In this document: in pieces, positions 1-8,687 of the stretch | Layout: every line of letters begins with the position of its first letter | Numbering within the stretch: the stretch's first letter is position 1 | Translations under genes and position numbers: made by a program | The notes under the pieces: model-generated | Databases searched by the model: none | Seen by the model: only the letters and a program-made list of their open reading frames with translations | Told to the model about the DNA's origin: nothing | Assembly (NCBI GenBank): GCA_027024155.1 | Contig: JALVTE010000018.1 | Coordinates: 1 to 50,572 of the forward strand | Reading direction: 5' to 3' | Source: Campylobacteraceae bacterium | GTDB taxonomy: Bacteria > Campylobacterota > Campylobacteria > Campylobacterales > Sulfurovaceae | Length of the DNA: 50,572 nt

Positions 1-466
1 ATAGACCATTTTGTGTAATTAGTTTCTTGTTTTTTGGGATTGATAAGATAGAGAAAGCTACAAAAATAGATGCAATAGTTGGTATTGTATATATAAAAAC
101 TCTTATATTTGCATTTAGTAAAATTAGTAGTAAAAAGCTATAAACCCCAAGGCAGAATTTACAAACTTCTGGGTTTAGATTTAGTTGAGATGTTATTAAA
201 AGTGTCTCAAAAGCCACCATTGCTACAGCTACTACAACATATAGTGTTTCTGCCATTTTAGATTTTATAAGAGATAAAAGAACTAAAAATAGTGCCCCTG
301 CTATGCCTAAGTAGTTTAGGTATGTGCTGTTAAATTTAAGCAGTTGTCCTGCCATTTCGCACCCTGTGCTTGAGCAAAGTTCAATATTTTTTGCTTTTAA
401 AACTGTATCTACAATTATATATATCGCTAATAAAAGTGGTAGTATGCTTCTTAGTTTTGCTCTCAT
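1..466 (-). CDS. VKOR-like membrane protein (3' part cut by window edge)
   Basis: An open frame runs from an ATG at 466 (SD AAGGAG overlapping the purT stop) to the window edge, giving 155 residues without a stop. It has four or five hydrophobic segments and four cysteines: C31 and C36 in the loop after the first segment, then C102-K-F-C105 at the start of a later helix. Loop cysteines followed by a membrane-embedded C-x-x-C is the layout of vitamin K epoxide reductase (VKOR) family proteins, which reoxidise thiol-disulfide partners with quinones in the inner membrane. It starts 9 bp after purT and is probably co-transcribed with it. A C-terminal thioredoxin-like domain may follow outside the window. 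The family call rests on topology and cysteine spacing only. Confidence 0.55.
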   Translation of the reverse strand, partial: MRAKLRSILPLLLAIYIIVDTVLKAKNIELCSSTGCEMAGQLLKFNSTYLNYLGIAGALFLVLLSLIKSKMAETLYVVVAVAMVAFETLLITSQLNLNPEVCKFCLGVYSFLLLILLNANIRVFIYTIPTIASIFVAFSILSIPKNKKLITQNGL

Positions 467-475
467 TTATGCTCC

Positions 476-1642
476 TTATCTGTCGCTTATAGAGTTTGCT
501 ATCTCTTTTGCTTTTGCTTTTGCTACTTCTACATCGTCGTCGATTACTAATGAAACTGCTAAGCGTCTGCCCTTGTGGCTCTCTGGTTTGCCAAATATTC
601 TAACAAAAGAGTGTGCAGTGAATGCGGAATCTGGCACCTCTATAATTGGACTTGTAGATTCACTTTTTGCTTTATAAGCACCACTTGCACCTGGGCTAAA
701 GAATGTGTAGTTTAGCGGTAAGCCAAGTACGGCTCTTAAGTGCAGGGCAAATTCGCTTTGGCTTTGGGTTATGAGCGTAACCATTCCTGTGTCGTGTGGG
801 CGTGGGCTTAGTTCGCTAAAGTAAACTTCGTCGTCTTTAACAAAGAACTCTACGCCAAAGATTCCGCGACCGCCTAAGCCATCGGTTACTGCTTTTGCAA
901 TCTCTTGTGCCTTCTTTAGGGCTACATCGCTCATTGGCATTGGTTGCCACGAGAGTACATAGTCGCCATCTTGTTGAATGTGTCCGATAGGTTCGCAAAA
1001 GATTGTCTCTTTTTCGTTTCTTGCTGTTAGTAGTGTAATTTCGTAGTCGAATTTAATAAACTCTTCTACTATCAGCTCGCTTGCATCGCCACGGGCTTCT
1101 TGTGCAATTTCGAACGATTTTTCTATATCGTCGGCACTCTTTGCGATTGATTGCCCGTGTCCTGAGCTACTCATAACAGGCTTAATTACACACGGAAAGC
1201 CAATTTTATCGGCAGCCTCTTTAAGCTCGTCTAATGTTTTTACAAAGAAGTATTTGCTTGTTGTTAAGCCTAAATCTTCGGCAGCAAATTTACGGATATT
1301 TTTGCGGTTCATTGTCTTGTTTACCGCTTCGGAATTTGGAATTACATGAAAACCTAACTCTTCGGCATCGAAAAGTGCTTCGATACTGATTGCTTCTACC
1401 TCTGGGAGTATATAGTTTGGTTTATAGCGTTTAATAACTTCTAAAAGTGCCTTTCTATCTTGCATATCTACAACTACAGCTTCGTTTGCAACAAGTTGTG
1501 CTGGTGCGTATTCGTACTTATCTACAGCGATAACTTCTATACCAAGGCGTTGAGCCTCGATAGCAACCTCTTTACCTAACTCGCCTGAGCCTAGTAACAT
1601 TATAGATATTGAATTCTCTTTTAGTGGGGTTGTAAAAGTCAT
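476..1642 (-). CDS. purT: Formate-dependent phosphoribosylglycinamide formyltransferase (PurT, GAR transformylase 2)
   Basis: The 388-residue protein matches PurT along its whole length (E. coli PurT has 392). It is an ATP-grasp enzyme that makes formyl-GAR from GAR, formate and ATP in purine synthesis, so it bypasses 10-formyl-THF. Visible signatures are the N-terminal nucleotide fold [20 protein letters not shown], the ATP-grasp stretch [26 protein letters not shown] and [20 protein letters not shown]. The ATG at 1642 has an AAAGGA Shine-Dalgarno. The VKOR-like gene follows 9 bp downstream. The upstream region carries a 7-bp repeat fold-back (1655-1715). Confidence 0.97.
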   Translation of the reverse strand: MTFTTPLKENSISIMLLGSGELGKEVAIEAQRLGIEVIAVDKYEYAPAQLVANEAVVVDMQDRKALLEVIKRYKPNYILPEVEAISIEALFDAEELGFHVIPNSEAVNKTMNRKNIRKFAAEDLGLTTSKYFFVKTLDELKEAADKIGFPCVIKPVMSSSGHGQSIAKSADDIEKSFEIAQEARGDASELIVEEFIKFDYEITLLTARNEKETIFCEPIGHIQQDGDYVLSWQPMPMSDVALKKAQEIAKAVTDGLGGRGIFGVEFFVKDDEVYFSELSPRPHDTGMVTLITQSQSEFALHLRAVLGLPLNYTFFSPGASGAYKAKSESTSPIIEVPDSAFTAHSFVRIFGKPESHKGRRLAVSLVIDDDVEVAKAKAKEIANSISDR

Positions 1643-1654
1643 AATAGTTCCTTT

Positions 1655-1715
1655 GTTATTGGTTATTGGTATATTTGTTATTGGTGTGATACTAATACAC
1701 TAATAACAAATATAC
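1655..1715. repeat. Heptamer-type fold-back upstream of purT
   Basis: Two GTTATTG heptamers (1655-1668) lead into an inverted repeat: 1669-1687 pairs with 1697-1715 over 19 bp with one mismatch, separated by 9 nt. It lies in the purT 5' leader or promoter, so it may form a hairpin in the transcript. It belongs to the 7-bp-period repeat class seen elsewhere in the window. Confidence 0.7.
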
Positions 1716-1794
1716 AAATTAACAAATTTTATTTTACCGAAAAAAGTTAATAAACGATTAAAAAATTGGATTAATAATAGATAAATGAAGTGTA

Positions 1795-1829
1795 GCCAAA
1801 AGCTTTAAGCTTTCTGCTTTTGGCTTTTT
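1795..1829. repeat. Five tandem degenerate heptamers, unit GCTTTTN, downstream of rpsU
   Basis: Five consecutive 7-mers each begin with G at 1795, 1802, 1809, 1816 and 1823. The outer parts also form a hairpin (AGCCAAAAGC at 1794-1803 with GCTTTTGGCT at 1816-1825). This could end rpsU transcription, but the T-tract lies on the plus-strand side, so a terminator for the minus strand is uncertain. Confidence 0.75.
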
Positions 1830-1836
1830 GCGTAAA

Positions 1837-2049
1837 TTACAGTCTTGATTCGTATCTTCTAAGCATATAAAGCTTTTTAAGAATTTTCTTTCTAGTTGCA
1901 ATTTTCTCTTTTTTGCGTCTTTCGGCAGGCTTTTCATAATGTTGTCTAGCTCTAGCCTCAGTAACGATTAGGTTTCTGTCGCATTGTCTTTTGAACTTGC
2001 GGTATGCATCGTCAAAGTTGTCTCTTGGACTTACTAAAATTCCTGGCAT
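1837..2049 (-). CDS. rpsU: 30S ribosomal protein bS21
   Basis: The 70-residue protein has the family's usual length. It begins MPGI, has the basic middle [20 protein letters not shown], and ends in the conserved [13 protein letters not shown]. bS21 sits on the small-subunit platform near the 3' end of 16S rRNA and helps initiation. The gene has an exceptionally strong Shine-Dalgarno, AAGGGGGTGA, about six bases before the ATG. A TGTATAAT sequence at 2122-2115 on the same strand is a good -10 candidate. The gene is monocistronic and divergent from the NAD(P)HX repair gene. Confidence 0.97.
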   Translation of the reverse strand: MPGILVSPRDNFDDAYRKFKRQCDRNLIVTEARARQHYEKPAERRKKEKIATRKKILKKLYMLRRYESRL

Positions 2050-2114
2050 TAAAAATCACCCCCTTTCATCTCAATTTTATTGCTTTTTAAAACAATATGG
2101 AGAAATCGGTTGCA

Positions 2115-2122
2115 ATTATACA
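2115..2122 (-). promoter_or_regulatory. Candidate -10 element for rpsU
   Basis: TGTATAAT on the minus strand, about 65 bp upstream of the rpsU start. No clear -35 is visible, as is common for sigma-70 promoters in Campylobacterota. Confidence 0.5.
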
Positions 2123-2168
2123 AGATTTATATTAAAATAATAGAAACTTTTACCAAATGGGGCAAAAA

Positions 2169-3569
2169 ATGCAAAAACTTTTTAAGAGTTGCTATGATAT
2201 GGATAGAAAATGTTACGAAAAATATGGATTAAACGAAGATATATTAATGGAGCATGCTGCAAGCTCTATCGAGAGTTTTATAAGAGATAAATTTAATCTT
2301 GGTAGCACTATTTTAATAGTCTGCGGTGCAGGCAATAATGGGGCAGATGGTATAACGCTTGCTAGGCTTTTGCATCCGGATTATCGAATTAAGTTGTATA
2401 TTCCATTTGAGCTAAAGAGTAGTATGGCAAAGATACAGCTACAGAGAGCTAGCTTAGTTGAAGTAGAGTTAGTAGAAGAGATTAGTAGTTGCGATGTTTT
2501 GGTAGATGCCCTATTTGGAGCCGGACTAAACCGAGAGTTAAACAGCCAATCTGTGGCAATAATCGAGAGTATGAATAGTTTAGAATCGTACAAAATAGCT
2601 TGCGATATTCCAAGTGGAATAGATGAGCGTGGAAACCCAAGCCCAATTGCTTTTAAAGCCGATACAACTATAACAATGGGTGCACTGAAAGAGGCTCTGT
2701 ATAACGATTTGGCAAAAGATTTTGTAGGCGATGTAACTGTTGCAAATTTGGGAGTTGCTAGAGAGCTTTACGAAGATGCAAGCGATACATATCTACTTGA
2801 AGCTAGCGATTTTAAGCCACCAATTAGAGAGAGTAAAAATTGCCACAAAGGAAGTTTTGGGCACGCTTCTATTTTTTGCGGACAAAAAGAGGGTGCGGCA
2901 ATTATTAGTGCAACAGCAGCAGCAAGATTTGGAGCAGGGCTTACAACCTTGGTTGTGCACGAAAAAGTAACTTGCCCACCATTTTTAATGAGCTCAACTA
3001 CTACACCAAAAAATGCTACAGCTATTGCCATAGGTATGGGCTTGGGTAACTTTTTTGAAGAGGAGCTTTTAGATAAAGAGGTAATTAATAGAGATACTCC
3101 AATAGTTTTAGATGCCGATGCCCTCTATAAAAAAGAGCTTTTAAATATAATTAAACAAAATCGCGAAGTTGTAATTACCCCACACCCAAAAGAGTTTGTA
3201 TCGGTTTTGAAACTGCTTAAAAATATAGATATAACTATTAAACAGGTACAAGAGAACCGCTTTAAATTGGCACGAGAGTTTAGTGCCAAATTCCCAAATG
3301 TTACACTTTTGCTAAAAGGGGCAAACACAATTATCGCAAAAAATGGAGAGCTGTATGTAAACTCTTTAGGAAGCTCTGTTTTAGCCAAAGGTGGAAGTGG
3401 CGATGTGCTAAGTGGGCTTATAGTTTCGCTATTAGCACAAGGCTACACGGCAAAAGATGCAGCAATAAATGGCTCGCTAGCCCTAGCCCTTGCTTCGCAA
3501 AAGTTCGATAAACCTAACTACTATCTATTGCCAACAGATATTATAGATTTACTTGCAAAGATTGCTTAA
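2169..3569 (+). CDS. nnr: Bifunctional NAD(P)H-hydrate epimerase / ADP-dependent NAD(P)H-hydrate dehydratase
   Basis: This 466-residue fusion repairs hydrated NAD(P)H. The N-terminal YjeF/NAXE epimerase half carries VCGAGNNGADG near residue 55 and the ligand-binding region DIPSGIDERG. The C-terminal YjeF/NAXD half, a ribokinase-like kinase fold using ADP, carries TPHPKEF, LLKGANTIIA and KGGSGDVLSG. I chose the ATG at 2169 because ATGGGG lies 5-8 bases upstream and the homologous start MQKLFKSCY fits. The ATG at 2157 is in frame but lacks a ribosome binding site. The gene ends before a short hairpin (3577-3592) and probably stands alone. Confidence 0.93.
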   Translation: MQKLFKSCYDMDRKCYEKYGLNEDILMEHAASSIESFIRDKFNLGSTILIVCGAGNNGADGITLARLLHPDYRIKLYIPFELKSSMAKIQLQRASLVEVELVEEISSCDVLVDALFGAGLNRELNSQSVAIIESMNSLESYKIACDIPSGIDERGNPSPIAFKADTTITMGALKEALYNDLAKDFVGDVTVANLGVARELYEDASDTYLLEASDFKPPIRESKNCHKGSFGHASIFCGQKEGAAIISATAAARFGAGLTTLVVHEKVTCPPFLMSSTTTPKNATAIAIGMGLGNFFEEELLDKEVINRDTPIVLDADALYKKELLNIIKQNREVVITPHPKEFVSVLKLLKNIDITIKQVQENRFKLAREFSAKFPNVTLLLKGANTIIAKNGELYVNSLGSSVLAKGGSGDVLSGLIVSLLAQGYTAKDAAINGSLALALASQKFDKPNYYLLPTDIIDLLAKIA

Positions 3570-3653
3570 TGATTATGAAACATTTATGTTTCTCTTGCCA
3601 AAGGCAAAGCTTTCTCAAAAGAGAGTGCAAGCACAAGAGTGAGAGGAATTTTA

Positions 3654-3670
3654 AAGGAGCTTTGCTCCTT
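3654..3670 (+). other. Stem-loop in the addA leader
   Basis: AAGGAGC and GCTCCTT form a 7-bp stem with a TTT loop immediately upstream of the AAAAAGGAGA ribosome binding site of addA. The first arm itself contains an SD-like AAGGAG, so the hairpin may keep a decoy site closed. Its function is inferred only. Confidence 0.4.
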
Positions 3671-3686
3671 AAAAAGGAGACTAATA

Positions 3687-6404
3687 TTGAAGACTAAACA
3701 GTTTTTTGCCTACTCAGCATCGGCAGGTAGTGGTAAGACATATGCCCTAGCATTGCGTTATATTGCTTTGCTTTTTTTAGAACAAAACCCTAGCGAAATA
3801 TTAGCTGCTACCTTTACAAAAAAAGCAGCAAACGAGATGAAGCAAAGAGTTTTAAAGCTTATTAAAAATTTAGACAAAGAGCAAGGTTTTGTAGATAGCT
3901 TAGTTAGTGAATATGGGTTAGATAGAGAGTTTATACTAAAAAATCAGCCAAAAATACTGAGCCGATTTTTAAAGAGCCAAAACCATATTGTAACGCTAGA
4001 TAGCTTCTTTAGCTCTATCCTTCGTTCGTGTGCTTTGCATATTGGGCTAGAGCCAGACTTTAGTGTAAAAGATAGAGGGCAAAAGGCACTAAACGAAGAG
4101 TTTTTGATAAACTTAGAGCGATATGGCGAAATGCAGAGTTTAGTAAAGCTGTCTATAAATCTAAATAAGCGAAAAAGCGAAGATGTAGTTGAGCTTTTAA
4201 ATAGTTTGTATCAAATAGATGCTTTGCTTCCAGAAGCAGAGTATAGGGTCTATAACTTAGAGCCAATAGCAAAAGAGATAGAGGCTTTAAGAGTTAAACT
4301 TTTAGAGTTGGTGCAAAATGTAGGAGCAAGTGCAAGTGCTATTAAAAACTTTGAAGATAGCGACCTGAAAGAGTTTATAAAGAAGGGTGTATTTGATAAA
4401 GAGAGTTTAAGCGAGCATCGTTTTTATAAAAAATATATCGAAAAAGAGCCACAAATAGATAGCCTCTTTTTAGAGTTAAAAGATAAAATTGCAACTTACC
4501 ATAAGGAGTTAGAGGGTACGATACTGCATTATCTATTTAAGATATTTGACAGATACAAAAATGTAAGAATCGAGCAAATAAGAGCAAAGAGCGAGCTAAA
4601 CTTTAACGATATTTTATACTTTACCCACCGCCTGCTTAGTAGCGAAATTACTAAAGAGTTTTTGTACTTTAAACTAGATACAAAATTTAAACATATACTG
4701 CTAGATGAGTTTCAAGATACATCGGCACTGCAATACCTAATTTTAAAGCCACTGATAGATGAAATTTTTGCAGGAGTAGGGCAGAGTGACTTTAGAACAT
4801 TCTTCTATGTTGGCGATGTTAAGCAGTCGCTCTATCGCTTCCGTGGTGGGGTAGAGGAGCTGTTTGAGTATATTGCAAACGAGTATGGCATAGAGGTGGC
4901 AACACTCGATACCAACTATAGAAGTGCAAGGCTAATTGTAGAGAAAACTAACAGCTGGTTCTTGGGTAAAATTCCAAACTTTGTAGAGCAAAAAGCTAAG
5001 AGTGAAACAGCTGGTTTTGTGCAGGTTGTTAAGAGTGCCGAGCCAAAAGAGATGGCTAAAGATAAGGTTAAATTTTTACTAAATAGTGGCGTGGCATTAG
5101 AAGATATTGCAATTTTACTATTTGCAAACAAAGATGGAATTGCTATGCAAGAGTACCTAAAAAGCTTTGGTATAGAGTCGCAATTAAAAACCTCTAGCTC
5201 GCTTAGATTTAACCAAAAAATTGCTGCATTAGTTGGGGTTTTGGAGCATTTGCTTAGTGGAGAAGAGATTTATTTAGAGCCATTTAAACAAAAGCTAGGT
5301 TTAGAGAGTGTGGACTTTAGTTGGTTTAAAAACTACTTAAGCCCATTTGATGCCTTAGAGCAAATAGTAAAAGAGCACAACTACTTTGGAGGCGATTTAA
5401 ATATCTTAAAACTGCTAGATTTTGCAAAAGGCTTTAACACAATCGAGAGCTTTTTAGATGAGTTTAGCACATCTAATATAGAGCTAGCCAAAGAGTCAAA
5501 AGGAGGATTGCAAATTATGACAATCCACGGCTCTAAAGGCTTGGAGTTCAAGCATGTAATAGTAGCTGACCGCTTTGGTGGCAGACCGCCGAGTAGAGAT
5601 ATGCTACTATTTAAAAACACAACTCCAATCAAAATAGATAAAGTATTTTACAAACACTCTAAAAAAGAGAACTTTATACCACAATATGCAACCGCTTTGC
5701 AAAAAGAGAGAGAGTTACAAGAGAAAGATAAATTAAACTTGCTCTATGTAGCCCTAACACGAGCAGAGCTTAGCATGATAGTAGTGCAAAAAGATAAATC
5801 TTCAGAATTTAAAGTGCTAGAGCTAGAAGAGGCAACATACGGCACAATAGAGCCTGAAGATAAAGAGCCACAAGTAGAGCTAGAGCCACTATCTACAACA
5901 ATCAGCAGTTACGGACGCCAAGAGGTGGAGAGTGTAGAGAGCGAAGAGAGTGAGCTTATGGACTACAACGCACTAAATTTCGGTGAAGCTCTGCACTACT
6001 GCCTAGAGATGCTAGATTTTAAAAACCCAGCAAGCGTAAATGTAGCCATACAAGCCGTAACCAACCGCTACGGCTCTAAGCTAGAGACATGGCAGATAAA
6101 AAGCATAGAAAAAAGAGCCAAAAATCTACTTACAAATCGAGAATTTTACGCATTAATAGAGGGCACTAAACTACTAAAAGAGCAACCAATAGTATATAAA
6201 GAAAAATTCTACCAACTAGACTTATTGGCAAAAGGCGATAGCATAAACAGAATATTCGACTACAAAAGCTCCAAAAACTTCGCCAAAAAACATACAGAAC
6301 AAGTTACTAATTATGTAGAAGCTTTAAAAAGTATTGAATGCAAAGAGTGTGAAGGGTATATTTTATATATGCTAGAGAGTGGGGTGGAGATAGAGAAGGT
6401 GTAA
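3687..6404 (+). CDS. addA: RecB-like UvrD helicase/exonuclease (AddA)
   Basis: This is a superfamily 1A helicase with a C-terminal nuclease, involved in double-strand-break end processing before RecA loading. In order it shows Walker A ASAGSGKT (about residues 11-18), motif Ia ATFTKKAANEM, Walker B LLDEFQDTS, motif III VGDVKQSLYRFRGG, LDTNYRSARLIV, IMTIHGSKGLEFKHVIV and LNLLYVALTRAE. The C terminus carries a PD-(D/E)xK-like nuclease signature (GEALHYCLEM, then QLDLLAKG and FDYKSSKN). The chosen TTG start at 3687 has AAGGAG seven bases upstream and yields about 905 residues; a longer in-frame start at 3639 lacks an SD. The AddB partner, often adjacent in this phylum, is not in this window. Confidence 0.9.
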   Translation: MKTKQFFAYSASAGSGKTYALALRYIALLFLEQNPSEILAATFTKKAANEMKQRVLKLIKNLDKEQGFVDSLVSEYGLDREFILKNQPKILSRFLKSQNHIVTLDSFFSSILRSCALHIGLEPDFSVKDRGQKALNEEFLINLERYGEMQSLVKLSINLNKRKSEDVVELLNSLYQIDALLPEAEYRVYNLEPIAKEIEALRVKLLELVQNVGASASAIKNFEDSDLKEFIKKGVFDKESLSEHRFYKKYIEKEPQIDSLFLELKDKIATYHKELEGTILHYLFKIFDRYKNVRIEQIRAKSELNFNDILYFTHRLLSSEITKEFLYFKLDTKFKHILLDEFQDTSALQYLILKPLIDEIFAGVGQSDFRTFFYVGDVKQSLYRFRGGVEELFEYIANEYGIEVATLDTNYRSARLIVEKTNSWFLGKIPNFVEQKAKSETAGFVQVVKSAEPKEMAKDKVKFLLNSGVALEDIAILLFANKDGIAMQEYLKSFGIESQLKTSSSLRFNQKIAALVGVLEHLLSGEEIYLEPFKQKLGLESVDFSWFKNYLSPFDALEQIVKEHNYFGGDLNILKLLDFAKGFNTIESFLDEFSTSNIELAKESKGGLQIMTIHGSKGLEFKHVIVADRFGGRPPSRDMLLFKNTTPIKIDKVFYKHSKKENFIPQYATALQKERELQEKDKLNLLYVALTRAELSMIVVQKDKSSEFKVLELEEATYGTIEPEDKEPQVELEPLSTTISSYGRQEVESVESEESELMDYNALNFGEALHYCLEMLDFKNPASVNVAIQAVTNRYGSKLETWQIKSIEKRAKNLLTNREFYALIEGTKLLKEQPIVYKEKFYQLDLLAKGDSINRIFDYKSSKNFAKKHTEQVTNYVEALKSIECKECEGYILYMLESGVEIEKV

Positions 6405-6567
6405 TTTTTTGACATCTGTATCAAAAAATAGCATATAAAATTTGACTTGTATATCTAAAAATAGTATCTAAAATTAGAGTTATAAGTCTAATTTTACCTT
6501 TTTAATCCTATTATTTACTCAGTAGCAGTTAATTTGTTATGGTTATATATGTTACTAAATGCAGAGT

Positions 6568-6688
6568 CTGTGAGAAAACTTGTAACTTCTTGGAAGTGAG
6601 ACTTTAGTCTCATAAAATACTATTAATAAACGGTAATAAGAAGATGAGACTAAGTATCATTTCCATTATAGGCTATGTTTTTTCACAG
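6568..6688. mobile_element. Degenerate fold-back (MITE-like) element, about 121 bp
   Basis: The ends CTGTGAGAAAAC (6568-6579) and GTTTTTTCACAG (6677-6688) are inverted repeats matching at 11 of 12 positions. Inner parts also pair: a TGAGACT-TT-AGTCTCA hairpin at 6597-6612 faces a related GATGAGACTAAGTATCA at 6643-6659. There is no open frame inside and no clear target duplication. The ends resemble those of transposase-dependent miniature elements, but no parent element is present here. Confidence 0.5.
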
Positions 6689-6720
6689 TTTATAGATAGA
6701 GGTTTTTAGCCCTAGTTTAA

Positions 6721-6794
6721 GTGTAAATGTATATAAGCATTTACACTTTAAGAAAAAATGGGTTATAATTGTAAATGTATATAAACATTTACAA
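6721..6794 (+). promoter_or_regulatory. Promoter bracketed by two perfect 9-bp palindromes (operator pair)
   Basis: GTGTAAATG (6721-6729) and CATTTACAC (6738-6746) form a perfect 9-bp inverted repeat with 8-bp spacing. TTGTAAATG (6769-6777) and CATTTACAA (6786-6794) form a second with the same spacing and a nearly identical centre. The two centres lie 48 bp apart. Between them is TATAAT (6764-6769), with TTACAC (6741-6746) 17 bp upstream as a weak -35. The first palindrome therefore overlaps the -35, and the second covers the predicted start of transcription. This is a typical repressor arrangement. The regulator is unknown. Confidence 0.75.
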
Positions 6795-6804
6795 AAGGTA
6801 TGAG

Positions 6805-7992
6805 ATGCTGCAAGCAATAGAAAAATATCAAGATAGATTGATTAACAAATTTAATATAAAATATAAACGTTATCTGTTTAAAGAAATAGACTTTAACGAT
6901 AAAATGATAGCTATTTTTGGTGCAAGAGGAGTTGGAAAGACTACAATATTGCTACAACGCTTGCAAGAACTACGCTCTCAAGGTAAAAATGCACTCTACA
7001 TCTCTTTAGATTATCCATTCTTAGCAGGTAGCGATTTGCTAGAATTAGTAGAAGAGATAGTAAATAAAGAGTATGAGTATCTACTTTTAGATGAAGTGCA
7101 TAGGTTTACAAATTTTAGCCTATATCTAAAGAGTATTTATGACATATACGATATTAAAATACTCTTTACAAGCTCTAGTGCTACATCTATTTTAAATGCT
7201 AAAAGTGATTTAAGTAGAAGAGTTACGCTCTACAATTTAAAAGGATTTTCGTTTAGAGAGTTTTTAGAGTATAAAAATAATACTTCGCTAAAAGCTTATA
7301 TGTTAAAAGATGTGTTAGATAATCATCTAAATATTTCTAAGAATATAGATATCAATAATATTTTAGAAGAGTTTAAAGAGTATTTAGAAGTTGGATATTA
7401 TCCATTTTACTTTGATAAAAGTAGCTCTTTTTATCAAAATCTTACCAATACAATTAATTTAACAATAGATATAGATTTACCATCTTTAGGACTAATAGAG
7501 CAAAAATATAGCTATAAATTAAAAAAATTATTAGAAGTAATTTGTGAAAGTGAACCTTTTGAAGTAAACTATACAAAAATTGCACAAATGGCAGAGATTA
7601 GTAGGGTTAAGCTTTATGATTATATTAGCTATTTAGCAGATGCAGAGTTAATACTTTTAATAAACCAAGCAACTAAAGGCTTAAAAAAGATTAACAAGCC
7701 AGCAAAAATATATTTAAATAATCCGAACCTAATTTATGCCTATTGCCAGAGTCAAAAAATAGGTACTATTAGAGAGAGCTTTTTTGCAAACCAAGTCTCT
7801 GTAAAAAATGATATTAAAGTTTCTAACATCGGAGACTTCTTAGTAAATAATAGATTTATTTTTGAAATCGGCGGTAAAAATAAAGGTTTTAATCAGATAA
7901 AAGATACGCCTAACTCTTATATTGTGGCTGATGATATTGAGATAGGAAGTGGCAATAAAATCCCACTTTGGCTGTTTGGGTTTTTGTATTGA
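6805..7992 (+). CDS. AAA+-type ATPase of the AAA_14/DUF4143 family
   Basis: The 395-residue P-loop ATPase has Walker A GARGVGKTT (39-47), Walker B YLLLDEVHR with D96 and E97, and a sensor-like ILFTSSSATSI. A C-terminal DUF4143-like region ends in a restriction-endonuclease-like fold signature (NRFIFEIGGKNKG). Such proteins are common in archaea and bacteria, and their cellular role is mostly unknown. I start at the ATG at 6805, which has AAAAGG nine bases upstream. The in-frame ATG at 6775 lies inside the operator palindrome and lacks an SD. Expression is probably repressed through the palindrome pair. The convergent neighbour is a small EVE-like protein. Confidence 0.8.
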   Translation: MLQAIEKYQDRLINKFNIKYKRYLFKEIDFNDKMIAIFGARGVGKTTILLQRLQELRSQGKNALYISLDYPFLAGSDLLELVEEIVNKEYEYLLLDEVHRFTNFSLYLKSIYDIYDIKILFTSSSATSILNAKSDLSRRVTLYNLKGFSFREFLEYKNNTSLKAYMLKDVLDNHLNISKNIDINNILEEFKEYLEVGYYPFYFDKSSSFYQNLTNTINLTIDIDLPSLGLIEQKYSYKLKKLLEVICESEPFEVNYTKIAQMAEISRVKLYDYISYLADAELILLINQATKGLKKINKPAKIYLNNPNLIYAYCQSQKIGTIRESFFANQVSVKNDIKVSNIGDFLVNNRFIFEIGGKNKGFNQIKDTPNSYIVADDIEIGSGNKIPLWLFGFLY

Positions 7993-8068
7993 GGCTAGAG
8001 GCTTGTGTTGGTAGGTAGGTCACCAAATTTAATTTGGTGACCAGAGAAAAACTTTATAGTATTTCCTT

Positions 8069-8422
8069 TTATAGTCTAAATGCCTCATTTATCCAAATTT
8101 CATCTGTTGCTTTATGTATAGTACCAAAATAATTTTTAGAAGGCACATGTCTGTTGGTTAAATTTGTTAATATCCATTCAACATATACTTTACCGTTATG
8201 AATATCTTTTACAATTCCAATTGCTTTTATTGAAATTGTTTTAGCTCCTTGACCATCCATAGCTTTTATTGCAATTCTATCTTTTTCCTGTATTTGATCT
8301 CGAAGTTTTGCATAATTAGGTTTGGAGTTATCATTATACCCCATTTCCCAATAACCTCTTTTATAGAAATCATCTGCTAAATTATCATTTTTCCATGTTG
8401 CACCAACTACCCAATAATTCAT
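8069..8422 (-). CDS. Small EVE/PUA-like domain protein
   Basis: This 117-residue protein consists of one domain. It begins MNYWVVGATW, then has YKRGYWEMGYND, KDRIAIKAMDGQGAKTISIKAIGIV and a C-terminal VYVEWILTNL. Aromatic-rich starts of the MxYWxV type followed by a G-W/Y strand and a basic DRIAIK strand are typical of EVE/PUA-like modules, which bind modified bases or nucleic acids and often occur in defence loci. The SD AAAGGAG precedes the ATG. It has no signal peptide or membrane segment. The fold assignment is by eye and moderately sure; the function is unknown. Confidence 0.6.
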   Translation of the reverse strand: MNYWVVGATWKNDNLADDFYKRGYWEMGYNDNSKPNYAKLRDQIQEKDRIAIKAMDGQGAKTISIKAIGIVKDIHNGKVYVEWILTNLTNRHVPSKNYFGTIHKATDEIWINEAFRL

Positions 8423-8687
8423 ATTTTATTACTCCTTTTGCATAACTTTGTATTGAATATTATATCTTAAAGAGTCTAATTTTACAATTCTTTAAAGGAA
8501 TAATTATAATGTTTTGTCTATTTCATTTTAAATAGACTTTTTGCTTTGTTTGAAGTTGTGAAACAGACAACTTCTAGTAGTAAAAATCAAAATCAGACCT
8601 TTAAACTTAAAAATAACTTAAATTAAGAGCTGTTTAAGGTTAAGAGGATATACTTTCGCCACTGCTTTGAAAAAAGTAAAAAATAAA
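8423..8687. other. Gene-free stretch upstream of the rplM-proximal fold-back
   Basis: Together with the element at 8688-8848 this makes a 439-bp gap. It holds TATAAT-like sequences readable on both strands (8503-8510) and the hairpin at 8516-8542. The rest shows no credible reading frame. The frame opposite 8623-8811 has no SD and lies across the fold-back arm, so I do not call it. Confidence 0.6.
8516..8542 (+). terminator. Intrinsic terminator-like hairpin
   Basis: GTCTATTT (8516-8523) pairs perfectly with AAATAGAC (8530-8537) and is followed by TTTTT. The nearest plus-strand gene ends 524 bp upstream, so it may end a short unannotated transcript or insulate the rplM operon. Confidence 0.5.

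Larger units (their letters stand above)
6405..6804. other. Gene-free stretch between addA and the ATPase gene
   Basis: About 400 bp without a credible gene. It holds the fold-back element at 6568-6688 and the palindrome-bracketed promoter at 6721-6794. The first 160 bp are A+T-rich and show nothing else I can name. Confidence 0.7.

Noticed and set aside
324-677. Plus-strand frame of 117 codons
   Set aside because: It lies opposite purT and the VKOR-like gene, which have strong family matches on the other strand.
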